Shown: piece by piece, positions 8,433 to 15,875 of the stretch
Layout of the letters: every line of letters starts with the position of its first letter
How positions within the stretch are numbered: position 1 is the first letter of the stretch
DNA from: CAUUCF01 sp963543695
GTDB taxonomy: Bacteria; Pseudomonadota; Gammaproteobacteria; UBA9339
Length of the DNA: 64,000 nucleotides
NCBI GenBank assembly: GCA_963543695.1
Contig: CAUUCF010000001.1
Span: forward strand, 62,001-126,000
Direction of reading: 5' to 3'
The notes under the pieces: model-generated
What the model saw: the letters and a program-made list of their open reading frames with translations, nothing else
What the model was told of the DNA's origin: nothing
Database searches by the model: none
Program-made: the position numbers and the translations under genes

Positions 8433-9575
8433 ATGAGAGAAAGAATAGGAGTAATTTTTGGAGGTAGAAGTGTAGAGCATGAAATATCGATTATTTCGGC
8501 TTTACAAGTGATGAAGGCTTTAAAAAAAGCTGGATATACGGTCATTCCTTTTTACATTAATCTAGATGGCAGTTGGTTAACAGGGGAACGGTTATTAACT
8601 TTAGAACATTTTAAGCCTTTAACTCAGGTTAACGGTGATGAGGTCGTAGTAGATCTAGCGAAAGGTAAATTTTACCGAAAACGTTGGTACGGTAAAAGCT
8701 TAATAGAAGTAGATTTATTATTTCCAATGATACATGGTACCGGAGGAGAAGATGGTACTTTACAAGGTTTTTTAGAATTGATTAACGTCCCTTACGTGGG
8801 TTCAGGAGTTGCTGCATCAGCGATAGGAATGGATAAAGTTTTAACGAAAATGGTTTTACAACAAAAAGGGATTCCAACGTTAGATTATTTTTGGTTTATG
8901 CAAAGTTGTTGGTACCACGAAAAAGAGCAATTATTAGCAAAAATTAACCAACGGTTTGCTTTTCCATTAATAGTTAAACCGGCTATTTTAGGTTCTAGTA
9001 TCGGTATTTCGGTCGTTAATAATAATGACGAATTAGAAGATGCTATCGATTTAGCCGTAAGTTTGTCAGATAAAGTATTAATTGAACCACAGGTTAGAAA
9101 CCTACGAGAATTTAATTGTTCGGTTTTAGGGGAAGGGAAGGAGCTTTTAGTTTCTGAATGTGAAGAACCGTTAAAAACGGAAACGATTCTCTCTTATGCC
9201 GACAAATATTTAAAAACAGGTGGGAAAAAATTAACGGGTAAAATTAATCAAAATGGGCTTGAACAAGGGCGAAGAAATTTACCTGTTCAAATTGATCCAG
9301 AATTAAAAAACCAAATTCAACGTTACGCAAAAGAAGCTTTCTATGAAATAGCCGGTAGTGGCGTAGCCAGAATTGATTTTATTTGGGATGAAGATCGAAA
9401 ACAGTTATATTTAGGAGAATTCAATACGATTCCTGGGTCTTTAGCCTTTTATTTATGGGAAGCTAGCGGGGTTAGTTTTGAAGCACTTTTAAAACGGTTG
9501 TTAGAACTGGCTAAACAACGTTTCGTGCGGAAAAATAGTTTAGTTACCCATTATTCTAATAATCTTTTTAGTTAA
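8433..9575 (+). CDS. ddl: D-alanine--D-alanine ligase
   Basis: Joins two D-Ala using ATP, feeding MurF. The ATP-grasp fold is marked by FGGRSVEHEIS at the N-terminus, HGTGGEDGTLQG, KPAILGSSIGI and EFNTIPGSLAFYLW at the metal/phosphate site. It is longer (380 residues) than E. coli DdlB (306), with extra sequence in the N-terminal third (about residues 45-90) and around 230-270, like the longer Ddl type. It follows murF by 6 nt and precedes mraY by 4 nt. Confidence 0.93.
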   Translation: MRERIGVIFGGRSVEHEISIISALQVMKALKKAGYTVIPFYINLDGSWLTGERLLTLEHFKPLTQVNGDEVVVDLAKGKFYRKRWYGKSLIEVDLLFPMIHGTGGEDGTLQGFLELINVPYVGSGVAASAIGMDKVLTKMVLQQKGIPTLDYFWFMQSCWYHEKEQLLAKINQRFAFPLIVKPAILGSSIGISVVNNNDELEDAIDLAVSLSDKVLIEPQVRNLREFNCSVLGEGKELLVSECEEPLKTETILSYADKYLKTGGKKLTGKINQNGLEQGRRNLPVQIDPELKNQIQRYAKEAFYEIAGSGVARIDFIWDEDRKQLYLGEFNTIPGSLAFYLWEASGVSFEALLKRLLELAKQRFVRKNSLVTHYSNNLFS

Positions 9576-9579
9576 GTTT

Positions 9580-10665
9580 ATGTTATTAGCTTTAGCTCAC
9601 TATTTAGAATTTTACCATCGACATTTAAACGTTTTTAATTATTTAACGTTTAGAGCGATTTTAAGCGCTTTAACTGCTTTTTTAATAACGTTGGGTTTAG
9701 GACCCTTGTTAATTCGCAAGTTAATTAAAGCGCAACTAAGTCAACCGATTCGGCAAGAAGGTCCACAATCTCATTTAGTTAAATCGGGTACTCCAACGAT
9801 GGGGGGAGTTTTAATGATTATCGCGATTGTTTTAAGCGTATTATTATGGGGAAATTTAAACAATCGTTATTTGTGGTTAATTTTATTGAGTTTAATTAGT
9901 TTTGGAGGCATTGGTTTTTACGATGATTATTTGAAATTAATTTTACATCAAACGAAAGGGTTAACGGCAAGGCAAAAATTGTTTTTGCAACTTATTTTGG
10001 CTTTGTTAGTGACTACTACCCTCTATTTTAGCTCAAACCAACAAACGGAAATTCAATTTTTTATCCCGTTTTGTAAAAAAATAGGGTTTCATTTCGGATT
10101 AATAGGATTTGTGGTTTTAACCAGTTTCGTAATAATTGGAGCATCTAACGGAGTGAATTTAACGGATGGGTTAGACGGTTTAGCGATTTTACCGATCGTG
10201 ATGGTTAGTATCGGATTGGGAGTTTTTGCTTATTTGAGTGGGCATTTAAATTTTGCCAATTATTTGTTTATCCCTTATTTACCAGGTACCGGAGAATTAG
10301 TCATTTTTTGTAGTGCGGTATTTGGAGCAGGTCTTGGTTTTTTGTGGTTCAATACCTATCCTGCGCAAATTTTTATGGGAGACGTCGGTTCTTTAGGATT
10401 AGGGGCTTGTTTAGGAGTATTGGCCGTAATTGTTCGTCAAGAATTAATTTTGATGTTAATGGGAGGAATTTTCGTTTTTGAAACGTTGTCCGTTATTTTG
10501 CAGATTGGTTCTTATCGCTTGCGAGGTAAAAAATTATTTAAAATGGCCCCTTTTCATCATCATTTAGAATTAAGTGGGTGGCCAGAACCAAGAATTATTG
10601 TTCGTTTTTGGATTATTACTTGTTTGTTAGTGTTGTTAGGTTTAAGTACTTTAAAATTACGTTAA
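9580..10665 (+). CDS. mraY: Phospho-MurNAc-pentapeptide-transferase
   Basis: Transfers phospho-MurNAc-pentapeptide to undecaprenyl phosphate to make lipid I in the inner membrane. At 361 residues it has about ten hydrophobic segments. The N-terminal patch SHLVKSGTPTMGG, the catalytic Asp-rich motif FYDDYLK, NLTDGLDGLA, FMGDVGSL.LG and the cytoplasmic MAPFHHHLE loop are all present. murD, ftsW and murG are not here; instead lpoA starts 2 nt later, so the usual dcw cluster has been rearranged. Confidence 0.96.
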   Translation: MLLALAHYLEFYHRHLNVFNYLTFRAILSALTAFLITLGLGPLLIRKLIKAQLSQPIRQEGPQSHLVKSGTPTMGGVLMIIAIVLSVLLWGNLNNRYLWLILLSLISFGGIGFYDDYLKLILHQTKGLTARQKLFLQLILALLVTTTLYFSSNQQTEIQFFIPFCKKIGFHFGLIGFVVLTSFVIIGASNGVNLTDGLDGLAILPIVMVSIGLGVFAYLSGHLNFANYLFIPYLPGTGELVIFCSAVFGAGLGFLWFNTYPAQIFMGDVGSLGLGACLGVLAVIVRQELILMLMGGIFVFETLSVILQIGSYRLRGKKLFKMAPFHHHLELSGWPEPRIIVRFWIITCLLVLLGLSTLKLR

Positions 10666-10667
10666 TT

Positions 10668-11825
10668 ATGAAAAAAAACGTCTATTGGATTAGTGTTATA
10701 TGTTTATTTTGGGGGGTATGGGGGTGTAGTTTACACCGTAATTTAGTAGGTAATGAGCAATTAGTACAAGCTCGACAAGAATTAACGAAAATAACCGTTT
10801 TTTTACCGTTGAGTGGAAACATGCGTCATGTAGGAGTAGCTTTACAACAAGCGATTTTAGCCGCTCATTATCATTTCAATAAACCGATGGACTTAGTTTT
10901 TGTAGATGAAAACGGGCAAGATGCGGCACTATTATATGCAGAAGCGCTTTTAACGGGAACTAAATTAATTATTGGTCCTTTGTCTAAAAGTAAAATCGTA
11001 GAATTATTAAAAATGGAAAAATTTGAAGTTCCAATCGTTGCTTTAAATACGTTAGATCATTATCAAAAACATTATCGCAAAAATTTATATCAATTTGGGT
11101 TATTTCCGGAAGACGAAATTAAACAGTTGGCTAAACAAATTAGTTATTTCCAATTTCAACGGTTGGGAATGATCGTCATGGACGAAGTATGGAGTAAAAA
11201 ATTAGCTACTCTCTTTCGAGAACACTATCGTTTACCGGTAGACGTCAATTTGTTAAGTAACAAGGAAAATTTTTCCGAAAAAATTTGTAGTTTTTTAGCT
11301 AGCGAAACCCAAGAATTATGTAACGTAAAAGAACGGATGAAGAAACGAGGTACCGATCAAGAATATTTAATGCGTCGACAAGATTTAAACGCCCTTTTAG
11401 TATTAGCCGATAATTTACAAGCACGTCAGATTTTACCTCTTTTACAATTTTATTATGCAGATAATTTGCCGGTCTTTGTGGTTTCTAATGTTTACGAAGG
11501 GGTAAAAGAAAAACGAGCGTTATTAGATTTAGAAGGGGCTTATTTTTGCGATATTCCTTGGAATATCCATTCTTCTTTATTATCCGCTGAAATCAAACCG
11601 ATTTACCAACAAATTATACAAACTTGGGGTAACCAATATGGGGACCAGAATCGTTTGTACGCTTTAGGAGTAGACGCTTATTTAATTGCTTATCATTTTC
11701 ACGATTTTTTAGTAAAAAAACAATTTAACGGTGGTACCGGTAAAATTTATTTAGATTCGTACAATCATTTTTATCGAGAATTAGTTTGGATACAAATCAA
11801 AAACAATCGTTTAGAAATTCAGTAA
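10668..11825 (+). CDS. lpoA: LpoA-like outer-membrane lipoprotein, PBP1A activator
   Basis: A 385-residue lipoprotein. An upstream in-frame start inside mraY exists, but the ATG at 10668 gives a proper lipoprotein signal (MKKNVYW, hydrophobic stretch, then GVWGC lipobox), so I chose it. The mature part resembles the periplasmic-binding-protein fold of LpoA C-domain/YraM: ITVFLPLSGNM near the start, later GPLSKSKI and LYALGVDAYLIAY. E. coli LpoA also has an N-terminal TPR domain, which is absent here. The adjacent yraN supports the call, since lpoA-yraN is a conserved pair. Confidence 0.8.
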   Translation: MKKNVYWISVICLFWGVWGCSLHRNLVGNEQLVQARQELTKITVFLPLSGNMRHVGVALQQAILAAHYHFNKPMDLVFVDENGQDAALLYAEALLTGTKLIIGPLSKSKIVELLKMEKFEVPIVALNTLDHYQKHYRKNLYQFGLFPEDEIKQLAKQISYFQFQRLGMIVMDEVWSKKLATLFREHYRLPVDVNLLSNKENFSEKICSFLASETQELCNVKERMKKRGTDQEYLMRRQDLNALLVLADNLQARQILPLLQFYYADNLPVFVVSNVYEGVKEKRALLDLEGAYFCDIPWNIHSSLLSAEIKPIYQQIIQTWGNQYGDQNRLYALGVDAYLIAYHFHDFLVKKQFNGGTGKIYLDSYNHFYRELVWIQIKNNRLEIQ

Positions 11826-12166
11826 CCTTAGGAGAGCAAATTGAAAACGGTGTAAGTAAATGGTTAATTAAACAGGGTTTAACTTTGATTACTAGTCGCT
11901 TTAGGACTAAAGAGGGAGAAATCGATTTAATTATGCAAGAAGGTGATTGTTTAGTCTTTGTGGAAGTAAGGTATAGAAAAGTTGGAAATTACGGTAACGC
12001 TTTAGAAACGATTGACCATCGTAAATGTCAGAAAATTATTAAGACTGCTCAATATTATTTGCAACAAAATGGTTATCAAGCGGTAGATTGTCGTTTTGAT
12101 GCCGTCGTGATCACGGGAAAACGTTTCGAATGGATTAAAAATGCTTTCGACCTTGATTGTTATTGA
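11786..12166 (+). CDS. yraN: YraN family endonuclease-like protein (UPF0102)
   Basis: A 126-residue protein with the UPF0102 signature: GEIDLIM, then LVFVEVRYRK, and a helix with K.....A..YL. This is a PD-(D/E)xK-like fold; the cellular role is not settled. It overlaps the end of lpoA by about 40 nt if the TTG at 11786 is used; no better start is evident. The final motif FDAVVI is also typical. Confidence 0.85.
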   Translation: MDTNQKQSFRNSVTLGEQIENGVSKWLIKQGLTLITSRFRTKEGEIDLIMQEGDCLVFVEVRYRKVGNYGNALETIDHRKCQKIIKTAQYYLQQNGYQAVDCRFDAVVITGKRFEWIKNAFDLDCY

Positions 12167-12378
12167 CGGATTAGCGATGAATTGATTGATACTTAAATAA
12201 AAGGTTTAAGTAAAGGTGGGAAGGTAAGAGATTAGCCGCGGTTTTTAAGTTTGATCATGAGCGGTAAGTCCCTTAGTTTATTTGGGAATTAACGTTATTT
12301 CTTTACAGCGATCGTTTTTATGACGTTACGGGTAAACCGATTTTCTCGGGGTGAAGGATTAAAACGAAAGGTTTAAAT

Positions 12379-12399
12379 GAAACGCTGTAAAAGCGTTTC
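12379..12399 (-). terminator. Possible weak terminator after murI
   Basis: A perfect 8-bp inverted repeat (GAAACGCT/AGCGTTTC) with a 5-nt loop lies about 15 nt beyond the murI stop. On the minus strand only a short T stretch follows, so it is weaker than the terminator at 3941. The rest of 12167-12414 shows no ORF and no RNA gene that I recognise. Confidence 0.35.
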
Positions 12400-12414
12400 T
12401 ATAGAAGATCCGAT

Positions 12415-13218
12415 TTACGTTAAAGGTTTTTCAACTAGTTGAGTAAGATTAAGAGGTAGTTGGTTAACGAAACGTTTGATTTTAGGGGTAAGTTTACTCC
12501 AAAATAATTCTACTTTACCTAAAGAAGTAGCGTTATTTAGTAGATGTTGCTGATTTAGAACGGTTTCGATTTGTTTAATAGAAGCGAGCGTGGCATCTAT
12601 GATCGGGATTTGATGGTGGTAAAAATTTTCAAAATGTTGTTTAATCCACGGATAATGGGTACAAGCTAACGCTAAAAGTTCAATCGTCGGTAATTGGTTA
12701 AGATATTCTTGTAAAGTGGCTGTTGGGTCTTGGAAATTTTCGATAATGGAAGCGAGTGTTGGGATCATTAGCGGATGCATCGTAACGGTAGTTTGCGGAA
12801 AGAATTGGTTAAAAATACCAGTTTCAATGGTACATTTAGTACCGATAAGCCCAATATTTTTTAGGGATTTTTGTTTGATTAATTCGGATAAGGTGGATAC
12901 TAACGGATCAATAACGTTTAGAATTAAAGGATTTTGGGGTGTTTTTAACAACGGATAAACTGCCGAAGTAGCAGAATTACAAGCGATAAAAATTAACTTG
13001 ACCGATCGGTTTTTTAAAAAAGTAACTATCTGCTGAAAAAAAATCATTAAGTTTGTTTTGGATTGATTACCGTACGGTAAATGTAAACTATCCCCGTAGT
13101 ATAAAATATTTTCGTGGGGTAAAAATCGGTGTAAAGCTTCCACAACGGTCAAACCACCTAATCCACTATCAAAAATTCCGATAGGAGCATCCTGAGCAAG
13201 ATTATTGTTTAAAGTCAT
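12415..13218 (-). CDS. murI: Glutamate racemase
   Basis: Interconverts L- and D-glutamate for peptidoglycan. The two catalytic Cys motifs are present, IACNSATSAV and ALACTHYPWI, along with the N-terminal GIFDSGLGGLTV. Length (267) is normal. It is the last gene of a minus-strand run leuS-lptE-holA-kdsC-lptC-murI, and its start overlaps lptC by 17 nt. Confidence 0.95.
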   Translation of the reverse strand: MTLNNNLAQDAPIGIFDSGLGGLTVVEALHRFLPHENILYYGDSLHLPYGNQSKTNLMIFFQQIVTFLKNRSVKLIFIACNSATSAVYPLLKTPQNPLILNVIDPLVSTLSELIKQKSLKNIGLIGTKCTIETGIFNQFFPQTTVTMHPLMIPTLASIIENFQDPTATLQEYLNQLPTIELLALACTHYPWIKQHFENFYHHQIPIIDATLASIKQIETVLNQQHLLNNATSLGKVELFWSKLTPKIKRFVNQLPLNLTQLVEKPLT

Positions 13219-13948
13219 ATTGAATCTTTATTTTAGAAAGTAATTCTAGTACTCCGTTGGTTAACCAAAATTTACCTCCTACAGAATTGATTTGAGTTTC
13301 TTGTTCTTGAATATATAACGGTAATTTCGTAAAAGCAAATTTTTTTAATAAGTTTAATTGTAACTGATCGGTGTTAATTTGTAGGGCTTTTTTAGGACAT
13401 TCAATCGTTACTTGTTGGTTTAACATGAAATCTGCTAAATTATTACTATCCGCTTGTTGAGCAGTAATTTGCCAAACTTGTTTTTCTTGATCTTGAAAAT
13501 GGAGGATAAAAGGGCTTAAAACGTACCGTTGCGGTTTAATTTGGTAATGTAATTTTTCTCCCGCTAAATACCCGCTAAATCCCGACCAATGGTATTTAGG
13601 GTAAATTTTGACTTTTTGGCGAAAATGGATATCTTGTTCGTTTTTATCGCCTGATTCGGCGGTAATGATCCAGAGATTATTCTGTTGATCTTTAATTTCG
13701 AAACGGGGAACAGAAAAAGTGTATACTGCATCATGGCGTAATAAATTTTTAGCCCAAAAACGTTCCACGATGGTTCCGGTGACGTCAAATTTCGTGTAAC
13801 GAATTTCGTTAAAATGCCACTCTTGTTTAAATTCTATTCTTTCGTGGTTTTGTACTTCCGTTTTTAGATAGCGAAGTAAGCCGTTACTAGTGATTAGCGT
13901 TACGATTAATAAAAAAGCCCAAAGCCAATTTTTAATGATTTTATACAT
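13202..13948 (-). CDS. lptC: LptC-like LPS export protein, extended
   Basis: A bitopic periplasmic protein expected to carry LPS from LptBFG to LptA. An N-terminal membrane anchor (about residues 8-28) is followed by beta-rich sequence. Two segments resemble the LptC jellyroll pattern: LWIITAESGDKNEQDIHF near 94-111, and VWQITAQQADSNN onwards, ending with TQINSVGGKFWL. At 248 residues it is longer than the usual ~190, as if part of the repeat were duplicated. The overlap with kdsC (8 nt) matches the conserved kdsC-lptC order. lptA is not downstream; murI is. Confidence 0.8.
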   Translation of the reverse strand: MYKIIKNWLWAFLLIVTLITSNGLLRYLKTEVQNHERIEFKQEWHFNEIRYTKFDVTGTIVERFWAKNLLRHDAVYTFSVPRFEIKDQQNNLWIITAESGDKNEQDIHFRQKVKIYPKYHWSGFSGYLAGEKLHYQIKPQRYVLSPFILHFQDQEKQVWQITAQQADSNNLADFMLNQQVTIECPKKALQINTDQLQLNLLKKFAFTKLPLYIQEQETQINSVGGKFWLTNGVLELLSKIKIQYDFKQ

Positions 13949-14450
13949 TTAAAATTAAATCACTAATTTCTCGCACTGCCCCGTTACCACCATGGAGTTG
14001 CGTAATGTAAGTGGCTACTTTTTTTACGCTATCATGAGCATCTGGAACGGTAATGCTAAATTTCACTCTTTTTAAGAGCGGAATATCTCCAACATCATCT
14101 CCGATATACGCAGTATTTGCTTCCTCGATTTGCAACTGATTTTTTAACCGTTCATAAACGTCTACTTTGTTTTGGACGTTAAAACATAATTTAGAAATAC
14201 CTAACTCGGTTAAACGTCGTTCAGTACATTTACCATCTCGACCTGAAATGATAGCTACTTGAACGTTATTTTTTAATAATTGGATAATTCCTTGTCCGTC
14301 CCTTACGTGGAAAATTTTTAAACTTTCTCCTTCAGAGCCATAATATAATTTACCATCGGTTAAAACGCCATCTACGTCCAAAATTAAGAGTTTAACTTCA
14401 TGCCAGTTTTTTTTATCGTCATTTTGATCAAAAATTAATTTTTTATCCAT
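13941..14450 (-). CDS. kdsC: 3-deoxy-D-manno-octulosonate 8-phosphate phosphatase
   Basis: Dephosphorylates Kdo-8-phosphate on the way to lipid A-linked Kdo. It is a small C0-type HAD enzyme (169 residues) with LILDVDGVLTDGKLYY, SGRDGKCTERR and YIGDDVGDIPLL. It overlaps lptC by 8 nt. KdsB, the next pathway enzyme but one, is encoded at 32272-33018. Confidence 0.93.
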   Translation of the reverse strand: MDKKLIFDQNDDKKNWHEVKLLILDVDGVLTDGKLYYGSEGESLKIFHVRDGQGIIQLLKNNVQVAIISGRDGKCTERRLTELGISKLCFNVQNKVDVYERLKNQLQIEEANTAYIGDDVGDIPLLKRVKFSITVPDAHDSVKKVATYITQLHGGNGAVREISDLILNV

Positions 14451-14467
14451 AAATTCTTTGGCTTTGA

Positions 14468-15406
14468 TTAATCATTGAGAGCCATTTTTAATAATAAAGG
14501 GAGCAAATCTTTTTTTTCACCCGTTTTAAAAGCTTGTTCAAAATTTAGTAAATTTTGCCACCAAGTTTTTATTTGAGTTAGGGTAACTCGATTACAACCC
14601 ATTTGCAATGCTTTTTGTCTATAAAAAGGAATTTTCGCGTTTTCCAAGGTAAGGGTTTGGTTTTTTAATTCCCAAATTAAGCGTAAATCGTTTGCTAACC
14701 CCCAAAGGATTAACGGGAAATGGGTAACGTTATTTAAAGTTTGATAAATAACGGTTACTTGTTTAGGGTCCTTTTCCCAAATGGCGTTTAATAAATCGTA
14801 TAAATCGTAAGTGCGGTAACCTAAAAACGATTGGATAACGTTTTTTAAAGTTAAAGGTGAGGGTAATAAAGGTAATTGGTTTAAAACTTGTTTAATCGTC
14901 AATAAATCGTTACCTAAATAATCGGTAATTATTTTTAACTCTGAATTAGATAAGCGTACCGTGGTATTGGCCTGTATCCAACGCCAAATTTCTGGCGTAT
15001 TTTTAGGAGGCCAAAGGTCAACGATCATGCCGTTACTATCGAGCGTTTTCCACCATTTTTGGGTGCGGTGTTTTTTATCTTTTTTTTCGTAAAAAATGAT
15101 TAAACGATGGTTTTGATCTAAATGCTTAACTAAGTCAGATAAAGCCTTTACTATTTGAGGGTTAGGAACTTCTAACCAGTACCATTTAATTATTTGATGC
15201 ATCATTTGATCATCGATACTAGGTAAAAATTGTTTTTGTAATTGATACCATTCAAAATCAGCATCGAGATAAAAAGTGGTAATATTTGAATTGGGTAAAG
15301 GAGGAACAACCGTATGAAAAACCGTTTGAGCGAGTAAATCGTTACCGTATAAGAAATACAGAGAATGATTTAAATACTGATTAATTTGTTTTTCCTTAAT
15401 TATCAT
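14468..15406 (-). CDS. holA: DNA polymerase III delta subunit
   Basis: The clamp-loader delta subunit that opens the sliding clamp. Sequence identity to the family is low, as usual, but LYFLYGNDLLAQ at the start, a helical clamp-loader C-terminus (LTLENAKIPFYRQKALQMG) and the position directly after lptE fit the conserved leuS-lptE-holA order. I chose the ATG at 15406 over an in-frame TTG at 15418; it overlaps lptE by 11 nt. The tau/gamma subunit gene dnaX is at 49.6 kb. Confidence 0.85.
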   Translation of the reverse strand: MIIKEKQINQYLNHSLYFLYGNDLLAQTVFHTVVPPLPNSNITTFYLDADFEWYQLQKQFLPSIDDQMMHQIIKWYWLEVPNPQIVKALSDLVKHLDQNHRLIIFYEKKDKKHRTQKWWKTLDSNGMIVDLWPPKNTPEIWRWIQANTTVRLSNSELKIITDYLGNDLLTIKQVLNQLPLLPSPLTLKNVIQSFLGYRTYDLYDLLNAIWEKDPKQVTVIYQTLNNVTHFPLILWGLANDLRLIWELKNQTLTLENAKIPFYRQKALQMGCNRVTLTQIKTWWQNLLNFEQAFKTGEKKDLLPLLLKMALND

Positions 15407-15872
15407 GAAACGGGACAATAATCGTTTGCCAGATTTGTTTAGCCAATTGGTCAGCCATTTCCATTTTGATAATCTTTAATTGTTCAGAGTTTTCAAATAA
15501 CTCGTTAGGTTGAGAATAAAAGCTGCGTTCTACTTTAAACGGAGGGAGCGTTTTGGTGAATTTGCCTTCTTTTAAAGTGACTTCGGCTTCGTAATAAGTA
15601 TTCCACAAACGTGCTAATACGCTCGATTCATTATTATAAGCAATGGCTTTAAACGCCGCATCTACGGTAATGATTAACGGAGCGTCTTCAGAAATTTGAA
15701 CGTTGGTTTGAACCAAACGACGCTTTAGTTGTAAAGCAAATTCGCTAAATTCGTCGTTACAAATTAACTGGCAACTTTGAAAATAAGGCTTCGCTAAATG
15801 AACAGGTTTAAATCCGCAACTGACGATCATTAAAAAAGGTATTAATAGGAATAGAGAGCTGATTTTTTTCAC
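15396..15872 (-). CDS. lptE: LPS assembly lipoprotein LptE
   Basis: The outer-membrane lipoprotein that plugs LptD. The signal ends in the lipobox MIVSCGF (Cys at residue 19-20), directly followed by FKPVHL, the usual GF.L start of LptE. At 158 residues the length is near normal. It starts 3 nt after leuS and overlaps holA, the standard gammaproteobacterial arrangement. The assignment leans on lipobox plus context. Confidence 0.85.
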   Translation of the reverse strand: MKKISSLFLLIPFLMIVSCGFKPVHLAKPYFQSCQLICNDEFSEFALQLKRRLVQTNVQISEDAPLIITVDAAFKAIAYNNESSVLARLWNTYYEAEVTLKEGKFTKTLPPFKVERSFYSQPNELFENSEQLKIIKMEMADQLAKQIWQTIIVPFHDN

Positions 15873-15875
15873 GTT

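Noticed and set aside
10578..10667. N-terminal extension of lpoA inside mraY
   Set aside because: The frame is open upstream, but the extension would bury the lipoprotein signal; ATG 10668 with a GVWGC lipobox is far better.
12167..12414. Possible structural RNA (RNase P RNA or 4.5S RNA) between yraN and murI
   Set aside because: I looked for the conserved cores of both RNAs and did not find them. Only a small hairpin at 12379 is supported.
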